Of a stretch of 64,000 nt of DNA, positions 33,319 to 44,930 are shown in pieces. The stretch lies in the NCBI GenBank assembly GCA_021234155.1, contig JAJEKV010000276.1, forward strand, positions 62,001 to 126,000, read 5' to 3'. The notes under the pieces are model-generated. The model did not search any database, had not been told where the DNA came from, and saw nothing but the letters and a program-made list of their open reading frames with translations. This DNA comes from Isoetes taiwanensis (taxonomy: Eukaryota > Streptophyta > Lycopodiopsida > Isoetales > Isoetaceae). A program made the translations under genes and the position numbers. How positions within the stretch are numbered: position 1 is the stretch's first letter; every line of letters starts with the position of its first letter.

Positions 33319-34632
33319 ATGGCGGAAAATCTAGGCAATTTCTATTCTGACTCATCTGCCACTCCCCTTTTGCTGGAGCGCGCCATGTCAAATATGGCCA
33401 TGCTTTCTGAATCGTTTGCCATGAACTATATGAAGAAAAATGAAGGTAAATGCATTGCCGACTTCTACCCTGGTACTGATTTCTTAAAAATTTCTCATCG
33501 AATGTATGCTGTTCAAGCTTACCTGTGCTCTAAACTCTTTGATAAATTTGAGATCGAGTCATTCGGCATACACGATGGATGCACCAAATTCCTAGACATT
33601 AAAAAAGAGCGGGCTCATAATTTTGAAGAATATAGGTATTTCGATGGCGTGACGACTGCTGAAGCTCTGGATGATCCATCTTTCAGATTTTTTTGGGAAT
33701 CGAAGTTGAATGAGGTAGGTGGTCTGGATGAAGAACTAAAGCTGGTACTTGCAAATGTTGCAAAAGCAGTATGGGTGCTTCAGAAGCTAGCGTTTAGTTT
33801 CAATCCGAGGGCCACAATTGTGAGGTTGGCCAAGGGTAGAAGTTGGGATCCAACATACATGAAAAGTGTTGTGAGCCTAGAGGAAGAGTGTACATATGGT
33901 GTAGCATTTATGGTGCAACCAGGATTCCGGGTAAGGGAACAGGTGTTCAAGAGCCTAATTTATCCCTGTCTAGTTTCGTCCGGTCTACCATTCAAAACCC
34001 TTTTGGCCCAAGATAATGACTCTATGCATGTGGCCCAAGATAATAAAAAAGCAAAGGATGGGGAAAATCAACTTGTTAGTATGCCTACTAGAAATGGAGG
34101 ATTATTAGCAGTTGTAAGGCGTTGGAGACATCGTTTCGTGGCTAGGAAATTGAATGCACATTCTAGGTCAACACCTGATGTCAATGTCAGATCAGAAGTG
34201 CCAGAGCACCGCAAGCAAAATGTAGAAGCAACACCTCCTAGTGTTAATGATATGCCACAAGTGACGCCTTATTATACTGTTGATGGCATTCCAGAAGTAT
34301 TATGTCATCACCAAGTCATGAAGAAAAACACAGAAACAATAGCTCCTAGTACTAATGTATCTTCTAGTGCAATAGTTGAAGCACCATGTCAAGTTTCAAC
34401 ACCAACATCTGATGATGCATATGGGGATTCAATATCCCAACAAGGGACTGAATGCAAAGGAAAGTCATTAATTAAGGATTCACAAGAAATGGCATCTGAA
34501 CAAGAAGAGGTACCCACAAGTCAAGGCACACTCAAACAAGATAAAGCAGTGGACCAACCCCCCACTACTTCAAGAACTCAAGATGTGGGAGGTTCAGAAG
34601 CAATAGCTCAAGATCAACTTGCCGAACAATAA
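33319..34632 (+). CDS. GIL1/IRKI C-terminal-domain protein, copy 2
   Basis: A 437-residue frame, starting at the ATG aligned with that of copy 1 (MAENLGNFYSDSSATP); an in-frame GTG further upstream was not used. The core (residues ~60-216) matches copy 1 closely: RMYAVQAYLCSKLFDKFEIE, KAVWVLQKLAFSFNPRATIV, AFMVQPGFRVREQVFKSLIY. After the core the two copies diverge. This one has a basic patch (VVRRWRHRFVARKLN) and a ~180-residue tail rich in Ser, Thr, Pro, Glu and Gln, probably disordered. Like copy 1 it lacks the coiled-coil half of full-length GIL1. A polyadenylation-type AATAAA lies at 34911. Role unknown; the family's link to growth orientation is knowledge of relatives, not shown here. 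Confidence 0.8.
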   Translation: MAENLGNFYSDSSATPLLLERAMSNMAMLSESFAMNYMKKNEGKCIADFYPGTDFLKISHRMYAVQAYLCSKLFDKFEIESFGIHDGCTKFLDIKKERAHNFEEYRYFDGVTTAEALDDPSFRFFWESKLNEVGGLDEELKLVLANVAKAVWVLQKLAFSFNPRATIVRLAKGRSWDPTYMKSVVSLEEECTYGVAFMVQPGFRVREQVFKSLIYPCLVSSGLPFKTLLAQDNDSMHVAQDNKKAKDGENQLVSMPTRNGGLLAVVRRWRHRFVARKLNAHSRSTPDVNVRSEVPEHRKQNVEATPPSVNDMPQVTPYYTVDGIPEVLCHHQVMKKNTETIAPSTNVSSSAIVEAPCQVSTPTSDDAYGDSISQQGTECKGKSLIKDSQEMASEQEEVPTSQGTLKQDKAVDQPPTTSRTQDVGGSEAIAQDQLAEQ

Positions 34633-35184
34633 GTAAAACAAGTGAAGCATCAAAGGTAGTTTTCCCCAACTTCAGCACCTTAATACTTCAAGTTTGTTTT
34701 AGAGATAGAATTTTTGTTTACTGCATAAGTTATGTATTTGAGTCTTTGTCCAACTAATTGCACCATCTTATGTAAATAGTCAAACAAGTATACTATATTA
34801 TCAAACACGATTAAACTTAAAACGTGGCTTAATTTGTGAATGACGAGTGGGGACCGTGAAATGTATATTTCTTATTGTAGGTCATTTGTCTTTTATGTTG
34901 TGCCTTCTTAAATAAAACGAAGGTTTATCTATAAGATTAGCAAAAGCACACAAAGGCAAAAGTTGAGAAATTTAGGTAATGATTATTAGAAAAGCTTCAT
35001 ATGATCCCCTCGTAATCCATGTTAAGAAGGGAAAGATGACAAAGAACAAGAATCATATATGGACATTGTAGATATGAGAAAAACTCAGGTCTTCACGTAT
35101 GACTTTACTCTTAAGGTCAATCATAAGCTTGCCAAAAATAGTTGGCTTGTTGAAGTCATTGTGCGAGGAAAGCTCTGATGATGA
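34633..35184. other. Downstream region of GIL1/IRKI copy 2
   Basis: Contains the AATAAA at 34911 and no gene I can support. Confidence 0.4.
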
Positions 35185-35340
35185 CCATATGGCAATGCTG
35201 CTGGAGATTATAATTCTTCGAGCTCTTCAACTGATAATGAAGATTCTGACACAAGTATAAATAACATTGAAAGCATTGACGGATATGATGATATCATAGA
35301 TCTAGGGCTTCTTGATGGTTTTAAAGCTAAATCAAAATGA
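35185..35340 (+). pseudogene. Acidic Ser-rich coding tail, possible gene remnant
   Basis: An open stretch of about 51 codons after a stop reads DYNSSSSSTDNEDSDTSINN, then IESIDGYDDIIDLGLLDGF, and ends at TGA. Codon pattern and bias toward Asp, Ser and Ile look protein-like, but there is no start codon. Just upstream another frame gives SSDDDH, suggesting a frameshift. No family assigned. Confidence 0.3.
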
Positions 35341-35635
35341 GCACATAGTTTCTCAACAAGGGCAATTTTTATATAGTTACCATGCGATGCATGTATAGCC
35401 TAATACATTTTTGAATATCATGTTTACTTCTCTAACATTATTTTTTATCCTTTCTATGTTTTCTATTGACTAAAAAATTCTGATGTTTTTTGTTTTTAGC
35501 CTTTTTCATATTTTTCTAAAATAAATTTTTATTTTTTTCTATTTCTACACTCGAGAATGGCATATTTGTTTTGCATTTTGGCCTTTTTTTTTGTTTATTG
35601 ACCCCCCTAAAATCTCATCTCAAAGTTGAAATTTC
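35341..35635. other. AT-rich flank of element C
   Basis: T-rich DNA immediately before element C; nothing else seen. Confidence 0.4.
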
Positions 35636-35640
35636 TTAAG

Positions 35641-36851
35641 GGTGAAAAAATGCTAGACCCTAGCAAAAAAACGAAATTGTAGCACTTTTTAGCACTTTTT
35701 TTTTGTGTTTGTCTCGACCCTCGATGGTGTGGGCGGAAGGGCTCCCTTTTTTTTTTTTGAAGGGACAGAATGGCATGAAGGCTCGAGAGCGGGAGAACCT
35801 ATTTCGAAGAGCCTGGATTTCTTGAGGCAGCTCTCGAGGTAAGATGTAGTCGGTTTCATTTTTGCTATTCTTTCATAATCTGCATCGTTTTGTTGATGAA
35901 TATGTATAAGCATGGTTCAAGCATCCGGTTCTGCCCGTTCCTTCCTATCCTATTTTATTACGTCATTATAGGCATTGAGGATGTATTAATTGTCATAGCA
36001 TGGTTGAAGGAAGAACTTGTAAATAGAATGATGCATGGTTTTTCACGGGCCATGATTTTTAGGCTGAAATTGTTGTTATCTGCATTTTAGGTAAAAGTGA
36101 ACTTATACGCACGAGAATAGATTCTTTTAAGAAAAATCCCGGCATTTCTAGAACTAAGCAATGTAAATGTTCTTTGTGTCATCTACAATTTGCATGCTTT
36201 AAAACCTATGTTTGGATTAAATTTTGATGCCTCTATTTTTAATCAATTGGTTATCAATTATTTGTGTCTCAGTTTTTTTGTGCAACCAATTGTTTGTTAA
36301 TTTGGCAATTTCGGTCGCTACATGTACAACACTAAAGCATAACTTGTAGATTGTGAGATGTTCCGTCCGCGAGAAAAGGTACTTATTTGGCAAGAAAACT
36401 AATATGCATGCGGCTATATACACATACTTATTAGCTTGAACATTTTTTTCAACTTCCCTATTGCCAATAACAAGGAGGAATTCCACACCCTCGGGGGTTT
36501 ATCCAACAACGGGTGCCAAGCTTTCGGACGATCAAGAAAAAGGATGTGAGTCCACAAGATTTTGAAATGGTATGGAAGTCCCATCTTAGGTGGTGGTAAA
36601 CTTCATGTTTCTCAAATCCGACCACAATTTGAAGGCGAATTGCATGATCTCATCTTTCGAGTGTACCGGAGAGGCCTTAAGAATTCAAGTTAGAACATTG
36701 TTTGCCCAGAGCATTTGCATGGTCTCATACCGTCCGTACCCGGGCTCGCTCCAAATGCTTACAAGGTAGATTGGGGAGTAATTTGCGTGAGAGTCCCCTA
36801 AAGTGCTCAATGATATCAATAAGCGGAGACTAGGTCCAACGGTGGACTCTT
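35641..36851. other. Left part of element C
   Basis: No recognised gene. The text around 36.49-36.85 kb is richer in G and C and has protein-like stretches in several frames, consistent with decayed coding sequence upstream of the 36.85-37.63 kb frames. Confidence 0.35.
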
Positions 36852-37631
36852 TTGGGGAACATTACCACCATTAGTTGTGAAATGAAGCGTCTTCTCAATG
36901 AAAAAAATGAGATTGGCGGACATTACGTGAGAAGGAACAAGAGCGCTCCAATTGAAGGCGGTTTGGCGGTTCGACAAAGTGTTAGACTCCTTAGTCGCTA
37001 TGGCAGCAGAGAAGAAGAAAGATTACTTGGATTTAGAAGCCACCTTTCTTTGGTGATGGTGATTTTGCTATTGCAATCAATACATTAAAGATGGAGGAGA
37101 GGTGCATCTTTGATGCCATCGAAAAGATGCGGAACATCTTGGTGGTGATAAAAATCGGCAATAAAAAGGCGAGATTGACTTTCACGAAAGATAAATTGCA
37201 AGAAATTAGTGATCTTTTATGTTTTGGAGTTGTAAGAGCAAACATATTCTTGGTTTTGCGGCAGCTACATAAGGCGGGGAAGAAGGTCGGCGCCAACCAT
37301 GAGCAAATATAAGATGCACAGAGGCATGCAAAAAAGTTGTGAAGCTTGTGGGTGGCCTTGAGACAAGATTATCAATTTTTGTTAGTTTATCATGCAATCA
37401 CACTTACCATGTTTGTTGCTTCCATATTGTAAGCGCATAGCCCGTCAATGCATGGTTGATGCATGTAAGATGCTTATTCCTAGTGCTTTGTTACAAGAAC
37501 TAGGCTTGTATTACCATGAAAGTGGTGGAGGGAGTGATGATGGCAGTTGCATGGAAGAGGAGGAAGACGACCGAGGTCAAAGCGGTGTAAATCATGTTGA
37601 AGATAGTACAAGCCAGTCTAGCAAAGAGTGA
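36852..37631 (+). pseudogene. Unrecognised decayed coding region in element C
   Basis: Successive plus-strand frames (36852-37088, 37091-37312, 37392-37631) follow one another with small overlaps. The middle one reads MEERCIFDAIEKMRNILVVI, then KKARLTFTKDKLQEISDLLC. Just before it, in the same frame, FFGDGDFAIAINTLK suggests the start was further upstream. The last ends in a Ser/Gly/Asp/Glu-rich stretch. They could be one gene broken by frameshifts and stops, possibly a second protein of element C. No family recognised. Confidence 0.3.
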
Positions 37632-37884
37632 AGAACACCCTACAATTTGAACATAGGGGTAGACTTGCTTTCTTTGTTAGAAAAATGTAAAGTGTTCTTT
37701 TTTTTCTTTTTCGATTGTATTTTTGAAATTGGAAATATAGTTGCGGATCATTACCACGGATGCCAAGTCGAGAGTAATTATGTTCACTTGCCTCCAACTA
37801 ATTCTCCCCTTGGCAAAATAATAAGTAAGTAACTATTTTCATAGGGCCATTTGATTTCTTGTATCACACCATATTTGTGCTCAA

Positions 37885-38169
37885 ATGTGTACGGATGATA
37901 CAATTTCTAAGAGCGTGGATGACCAATTGTGTTCTTTGAATTTGGATCCACTATTCCGACTCATGAGAACGTGGATGACCAATTGTGTTGCTGATTTTGG
38001 ATCCACTATTCCAGCTCATGAGAACGTGACAGCCAATTGTGTTGCTGATCTTGGATCCACTATTCCAGCTCATGAATCCATTTGCAAGGACATCTCAGCA
38101 AAGGAATGTTCAGACGATGAAGAAGTCAGTGTTGAGGATGACCGCACGCTTGATATTTGTTGCGCTTAA
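37885..38169 (+). other. Open frame with a repeated 19-20-residue unit
   Basis: Three tandem copies of a ~60-bp unit (ccaattgtgtt, ggatccactattcc, ctcatgagaacgtg) lie at 37915-38080. Two are read in frame as NCVADFGSTIPAHENVTA and NCVADLGSTIPAHES; the first is in a shifted frame. The 94-residue frame ends in an acidic stretch. It may be a minisatellite rather than a protein. Confidence 0.35.
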
Positions 38170-38799
38170 AACGGTCTAATATCTTTTCACCATTACGAAA
38201 ACTTAGTCATGGTAGCATATATTTTAGTGTGAATACACTATGTGAAACATATTTGTTGGAATATATACTTATGTCTCATGCATCCAAGCGATTGTACAAC
38301 AATAATGATGGCAAAAACTTCTTATTACGATGGCATTTCATGTATTGAGCGTTACATTTTTAATTTTGCAGCAAACATAAGGAGAATGTGGTGATCTCTT
38401 ACATGCAAGGGGCGAGAATCAAGGCAAGATGATTACTTTTATCTTTGTGGATACACTATGTGAAACACTATGTTTTGGGTGGTAATGTTTTAGTGTCTCA
38501 TGCATCCTCGATTCTACAAATAGTAATGATGGCAAACATCTTATACTACTTCTTATTTCGATGGCAAACAAAGGGATAATGTGACGATCTATTACATGCA
38601 TGTGTTAACCACATATTTGCTATAATCAACCACATGCATGTCTTTGTTTATCTCGGCTTCAAAGGCGATTCTTTGAAGTTCTATGATTCCCTTCTGACAA
38701 TGAGATTTCATGCTTCATGAGTGAGGATGATGAGAATGATTAAAGATCAAGTCACACAAATATTCACACATGTTACAAATTTGGGACGGTTTGATTGAT

Positions 38800-39180
38800 A
38801 ACCAACTTAACCAAGTTAACTACAAACATACATCAAGTTTAATTGATAACCAACTTTAACAAGACATGTTTAAACATACATCAAGACAAGTTTAACAAGA
38901 CATCATGTTTAACCAAGTTTAACAAGGCGTCATGTTTAACCAAGACAAAACATGATGTTTGACTCAGTTAAACATGATGTTGGTTCTAAAGACATCATGC
39001 TTAAGCAAGTTTAACAAGACAAGTTTAAACATACATCATGTTTACATCAAGTTAACTTGTTTGTGCACAAGTGTCCTACAAACATACAAAGTTATAAACA
39101 CACAAACATACAAACATATACAAAGTTATAAACACACAAACATACAAGTTTGTATACAAGTTTACATACAAAGTTGACTA
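38800..39180. repeat. Degenerate short tandem repeats
   Basis: Variants of aaccaagtttaacaagacat recur at 38800-39050, then cacaaacatacaaagttata at 39070-39175. Noncoding, within element C. Confidence 0.7.
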
Positions 39181-39629
39181 CATGACTACACTTTGACATT
39201 TACTTACACATGAACTTCTACACTTTGACATTTTTGTTTATTATGTTTAACCTTTTCAAACACCACCATTGCTCCAGGGAGATTTTTGTTTTGACATTTT
39301 TGGTTATTATGTAACCACCATTTATGTTTTGACATTAAGTTTTGAAGCTTATGCTCCAGGGAGATTTATGTTATGGGAGGCCCTTTCATATGGTATGAAA
39401 GTAGTATCATAGTGCTAAGAAACCCAAATGTTAACAAAACCCAAATGAATGTTAACCCAAATGTAAAAATATGGTATGAGTGAAATGAATGTTAAAAGAT
39501 ATGGAATACATTCTATTTTGCATGGCTAAGGGGCTCGGATTTGAGCCCCATTTCACATCGCGACGAGGAACACATTATGGTTGATTGGACACCAATTATG
39601 CATCACGGCCGGGAACATTATGGTGCGAT
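39181..39629. other. Spacer in element C
   Basis: Contains repeated phrases gctccagggagattt (two copies, 39273 and 39353) and ttttgacattt. No gene. Confidence 0.4.
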
Positions 39630-39991
39630 TATATAAGACACCGGAGGTGAAGAATCTTCACTCGCCTTGATCTTCCTTACGCTTCTAGCTTCATTGCGTT
39701 TGATCTTCCCTTAAGCTTCTTGATCTCATGGCTAGAGTGAAATACAGCGCCCGTAAGAATCAAACTGAGGAATCCACTTCTAGCGACCATCAGGAATGCC
39801 GGATGATGTTTGTGGCGAAAGTTTCGACTCTGGAGGTAACCGAATGAGGGAACAAGGAGCAAGAGTTTGAGATAAGGTGCAAAAATGGGTCGATCGTGTT
39901 AATGAGGGAGATGGCGACTTCTGCAGTGTTTATAGAAGGCGATGGTGTAGTCCTTCATGTGGGCGTGAAGATGATTCCTCCCGATTATTAG
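39630..39991 (+). pseudogene. Short gene with TATA box and one in-frame stop
   Basis: TATATAAG (39630-39637) stands about 90 bp before an ATG at 39728. The frame reads MARVKYSARKNQTEESTSSD and reaches TGA after 39 codons. The same frame then stays open for 47 more codons (EFEIRCKNGSIVLMREMATS) to a TAG at 39991. One point mutation would explain the stop. An ~88-residue product resembles nothing I know; likeness of its first residues to a histone H3 tail is superficial. It sits inside element C. Confidence 0.35.
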
Positions 39992-40129
39992 AAGCTTTAA
40001 GTGTTTCAAAATCCCCATGAAATCCTCAGAAGGTGCTAACTTTTGGCTCTGATTTAAAATAGTTGGATCTTTAAGGTTCGGTTTAGATATATATATGAAG
40101 GTTTAAAATAGTTCGGATCTTTAAGGCTC

Positions 40130-40253
40130 CTATTGTAAACTTATGTAAAAGTCGACCGAAGTGAGCTTTCGGTAAGCTTTTTTGTATATGCCTATTGTAA
40201 ATTTATGTAAAGTCGACCCGAAGTGAGCTTTCGGTAAGCTTTTTGTATATGCG
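40130..40253. repeat. Tandem duplication of ~61 bp
   Basis: cctattgtaaacttatgtaa, then gtcgaccgaagtgagctttc, then ggtaagcttttttgtatatg occurs twice with three or four changes. Confidence 0.85.
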
Positions 40254-41099
40254 AAAGTTTTTTGCAAGCTTTTAAGTATGCTTTTGTATATCTGAGGCGA
40301 TATTAATATAAAAGAAAGTTCTTGAATTTAACGTGTCTTTACGTTTTTGAGAGTGTTACGAACCTTGTGTCATGCACAAAAAAATGTATTTCATTCTTTC
40401 TTTCTCTTAAATGAATTACATGTTCCATCTACTAGTAATTGAAGCACAGCAATTGACACCTTGAATATATCATATAAAATAACATTAACTAACATAACAG
40501 AAGAATAACATGCAGTAAGAATTCTGTCTATCACTAACTAACATGATCTACATGATGCAGTAAGAATTCTTTTAGTTACATGCATGTTAGTTAGTGGCAT
40601 ATATCATATAAAATAACATAACAGAAGATCATATGTAGCTTTGAAATCATTTGAACAAAGCTTAAGATCGCTTGTGCACAAACCAAAATCCTTGCAAACC
40701 AAAATCCTTGCAAAATCTCCATAAACCTTGCTTAACCTCCACAAACCTTGCTTAACCTTCATCTGAGACATGAACATGAACCTAATGACATGCAAAATCT
40801 GAGACATTATTCAAGAAACCAACTTCACATAACTCACTAAAAAATAACCAAGATTAGAATTTAATCTCTCATTTTCATTTGTTACTGCTGTACATGAACA
40901 TGACCTGTATATGTGCAAGGACTTGGGATGTTAAAATGTTTGAGAATGTTTCTGCATTTCTAACTTTGGATTAGCCATATCGGGGCATCCACCAGGAGCT
41001 GAATTTCATGTAGCTAAACTTTTGACTTCTTGGATGTTACGTTTAGATGGCCTGTCACAATATCTTACGCCTCATCTTCACCACTTTCCAGGAGTTTGC
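40254..41099. other. Spacer in element C
   Basis: AT-rich with small repeats (cctccacaaaccttgcttaac near 40.73 kb; aactaacatgatctacatgatg region near 40.54 kb). No gene. Confidence 0.4.
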
Positions 41100-43630
41100 G
41101 TAAACATCAATGGTTATAGTAGACACATTTAGGCAAGGCGTCCATGATCAATTCATGTAAGTGATCGGGCAAATGGTACATGTCACCACCTTTATGGATC
41201 AACTCAAAATTGCAAGCCCGTAACTGGGTGGTCGTAAACATTACTTCGGGTGGCTTCTTAGCAACTCAAACATACCATTGCCAACACATGCATACCGCGT
41301 ACTGTTGGGACTACTTCCCTTCTAGCAAAAATGCTGCCCCGATTGGTCAGGTGAATGCTTTATCTACTAAATGTTTAGTGCGTGTACATTTAAGCAAGTA
41401 AAAATCAGCACCCTCTGTGTTCCCAATTTACGCCTGCTTGACAAAATTATCACCAACATCGATAATGTCGGACTTCCCTCTGCATCACCTTCAAAATTTG
41501 GACCATCCACCAATGCAATGGGATCTAGTTCACCGAGTTAAGCTCAGAGTATTGCCATGTTCCAATTCTAGACTTGTTGATGCGACTACTATACTTACCC
41601 TTGCAACAAGCATGAAGCAAAGAAAAATTCGTAATGCGCAACTTGAGTTGGGTCAATCTTTGGACGGACGAATGGCATGAAACTTGCTCGATCCTTTCAA
41701 TGTTGCCAGTCAAATCTCTCCTCCTATCTACCTTACCCAATTTTATTTCCCAAAAATATCTGCGGTAGCAAATGCTCAACTACTCTCGAGAATATGCTAC
41801 TTATTATCATATATAGGAGCTTAGTTTGAGTTAACAAACCTAAATGTAGACTTCTTCTCAAGATGTTGGCAATTACTAAAGTGTGCTGATGCAAAAGACC
41901 CGACATCATGAGCATTTCGCAATAGTACGAGAATCCCTTTTGAGCATTTCAAATGTCATTGCCCTCTTTATCTTTGCTCTGCTCCATCATGTTCTCTGCA
42001 AAAGAAAAATACAAAATTAGAGGAGATGTTTGCCAAACAAGCGTCTTTGGCCTATAACATGCGATTAAAAAACAATGAAATGACCATGGAACTGTGCCAT
42101 AACGAGAAATACATAAAAATTGTATGTGTCAAACCTTTTCCATGATCTGAAGCAAAATAATTCCACTCAATTGGAACAGGTTGCTTGAAAAAACCTGCCA
42201 AGATATAAGAATTGTCTTGCGCCTTTGAAGTATTTGGAGCGACCATCGGACCAAATGATATGCTTGTTTACTTGTGCACCTTCATTTTTTTGAGGAATTT
42301 AGCATGCTTATCTAGACAATGTTGCACAAACAACACATCATGTTCTCGATCATCACTAATATAAAAATGTGTTTCTTTTTATTATCCTTCTTCGATTCCT
42401 TCAGCGGACTAGCATCATCTCTAGGAGCATGTGCGTAGGTGATGTGGACGAGAATGGTGCATTGGAGTCCTCCAATGCAAGCTCTGAATCTCCTGTTGAA
42501 TCTTGAACGTGTAGTTCTCGGCGAAGTCAATTACCGAGACTATTGAGCCTTCGGGAAATGTGGCCAAACATTTCTTGAATTGTTATTGCTTGCCATCTAG
42601 CCTCATAGTTATGAGGTATGAAGTCTTTCAAAACTAGTTCGGCCTGCAAAGGCCTAAGCTGCTTGATGCTAGTACTCTTGTATGCTAGTTTGACCACTGG
42701 TTTCTTCTTATTTTTTGAGGCCCTCTTATCATCATACTATTGAACTTGGTCATGCGCCTGCAGTAAGACAGTAAACAACATAAGCATTCTACATTGAAGA
42801 TAGCATGCAAAAATATTCAGCTGTCAATTCAAGGATTGGGATACAACATGGACAAACCTATATCAGACCCATATCCACATCCAGCTCTTAAATCAGACCT
42901 GTTCAAACTATTTTTAAGCACAAAAATGCATGCTAGAACTGTCATTAATTAACATGCAGTAAGAATTCTATTTTTTGAAGATCAAGACTGTACATACAAA
43001 TTAATCAATACAAATTACAAAATCTAGCATTGTACCTGATCATATTGTTCAACATGGTCAACAACCTGCAATTAGAAAGAAGATAAAATAAGCATGTAAC
43101 ATTAAAGAGAGCATGTAAGGAATTAATTAGAAAGTTAGGGATTAGCAAGGAACCTGATCAAATGTCTTCCAATCAATCATGTATTGTTGTTTTTTCTCTT
43201 TTGGACAAACAGGGAGTTTTGAAGGGCCACACTTCTTACATTGGAGCAGCAGGCATTCATGCTTGTGCCATTCCTCACTTTCAGCCTTAGGACAAGTTAA
43301 AGACCTCCACAACTCACTAGTAGACATGTAAGTACTACTCTTAGCTAAACAACTTGTCGGGGCCACATACAACACAATTGCATGTGCAATGCACGCACCA
43401 TGAATCTGGAATCATTCCTCATTTTGTTAATTGCTAACCTGATGTAATCAGCTTTCATGTGATGAACACAACAACATGTCTCTCGATCTTTTATCTTCCT
43501 CACAAATTCTGGTTTCAAAGCTTCAAATGTCAGCGAGATATTAAGCTCGGCATGGTCTCTCTTGAAAGCTGAAGAAAGCCACCGCATAAGAAAAAATACA
43601 ATGATCACTACTTCACAAAGTGCTAACAAA
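41100..43630 (-). pseudogene. Decayed DFAENY/HGKG-family gene, probable transposase of element C
   Basis: On the minus strand, broken frames in order give a Cys/His-rich part (CCCVHHMKADYIRLAINKMR near 43.46 kb; LWRSLTCPKAESEEWHKHEC near 43.29 kb; LLLQCKKCG). Then comes SVIDFAENYTFKIQQEIQSL (near 42.52 kb), ILVHITY, HFYISDDREHDVLFVQHCL (near 42.34 kb), and WNYFASDHGKG (near 42.15 kb). Near 41.3 kb is a Cys-rich tail. Related uncharacterised proteins with these motifs are widespread in plants and occur in some animals. The invariant Asp residues and the position inside a TIR/TTAA element argue for a DDE-type transposase. Frameshifts lie between the FKIQQEIQSL and ILVHITY pieces and elsewhere, so this copy is dead. 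Confidence 0.65.
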
Positions 43631-44925
43631 ATAATTACGATCTAAAACAATGACATATTACACGAGTCTCTTCCAAGAAATGCAAAGGATGAAGCACCTT
43701 ATACGCTACGTGCAATCCTTATTTTCAAGACATCCTTCTTGTTGGGTGAAACCCTAGTATTATCAGTCCAATAATCTACAACTACTTTCCTAATCTCATC
43801 GAGAATCTATCACTCCTAACTCTTCTTGTAAACATAGACCACGGTCCTTCACCTTGTTCGTGAAGACTCTTCTATTTCTTGCATTACTTACAATGCTTCT
43901 ACTCAAGTTAAAAGTTCTAGACATTCTTTGAACAATTGATGTTAGGATCTACAAGGTAAACCATAGCGTGGATCTAGCTCTCAACACATCGAGTCTTCCT
44001 TGCAAATTTGTGTGATTCAAGCGAGTTCTTCAAATTTTCCACAACTTTTTTCTTGTTTTGTAATCGGTAATAGCATTTTCATCAACAAGATTGAGTTTTC
44101 TAGCAACATTAGAATACCTCGGCCGGCCTTACCTGCGGGATGGAGGCCTCCACATATTTCTTCCCTTTGCTTTCTTGTGAGAATCAGCTAGTTTCTTGGT
44201 CAATTGTTGCTTTCTTGACTACTTACCTTGGCTGGTGAATGATTCTCTTTGTTAGCATGTGCAATATCTCTATTCTTTTGTCTCCAAATCCGCTTCTTTT
44301 AGGCTTGGAAGCGCTTTCTTTCAACATCACAATTGCAATTGTTATTGCAATTGCGATTTCATGAGTAGACCATCACTTTGAGCGGGTTCACCACCAAAAC
44401 ACCATTATTTTCTTCAACCGCCCGTGTCGAATGTCTAGGTTACGCCTAAGATTAGAATTGGTTTGCATCATGAAGAATCGATTGTGCCAAATTGGAGCAA
44501 ACACCACTAAATTCTGCAGATTAGCTCTTCGTAATGGTGAAGATTGGAGAACAAGCCACTAAAATTATATGCTGAACCGGTTCTAGCCACAGACTCAGAG
44601 AAAGATCGTGCCCAATCCATTGCTCTCCACTGTCTTGTAATCAAAACTAAACTCAAAAGAATATGGCCATGCATCCCAAAATTTCCATTTGAATGCAACC
44701 GAAGCCCCTTGGATTGATGACATGGTGCGCAAAATTTCCAAAGCAGGGAGCTCCAAACCGCTCTAGATCATTCTTGCTTTCGCTTTCCCGCTGCAAATGG
44801 TACAGGGAGAAAAAACAATGAAGGGTGGTGAAGGGTAACGGGTGATGGGCATGAAATTCTCCAGCACAAATTCAGCACCTATGTCCACGACGTGCTAAAT
44901 TGCTAGGGTCTAGCATTTTTGGACC
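43631..44925. other. Right part of element C
   Basis: Minus-strand frames near 44.2-44.4 kb give Lys/Arg/Asn-rich pieces (NRDIAHANKENHSPAK) and another at 44698-44507. These may be the N-terminal part of the same decayed gene, but I cannot confirm it. Confidence 0.35.
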
Positions 44926-44930
44926 CTTAA

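Larger units (their letters stand above)
35640..44926. mobile_element. Element C: 9.3-kb DNA transposon with TTAA target site
   Basis: The left end starts GGGTGAAAAAATGCTAGACC. The right end, reverse-complemented, starts GGGTCCAAAAATGCTAGACC. The match continues through CTAGCAA, about 27 bp with two differences near the tip. TTAA flanks both ends (35636-35639 and 44927-44930). A decayed gene on the minus strand (41.1-43.6 kb) of an uncharacterised plant family with conserved acidic motifs is the likely transposase. Unrecognised open frames lie at 36.85-38.17 kb on the plus strand. TTAA duplication is typical of piggyBac and Kolobok-type elements; which, if either, applies cannot be decided here. 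Confidence 0.7.

Noticed and set aside
36217-36486. 89-residue minus-strand frame in element C
   Set aside because: No family, no continuation, and a composition that follows local AT richness.
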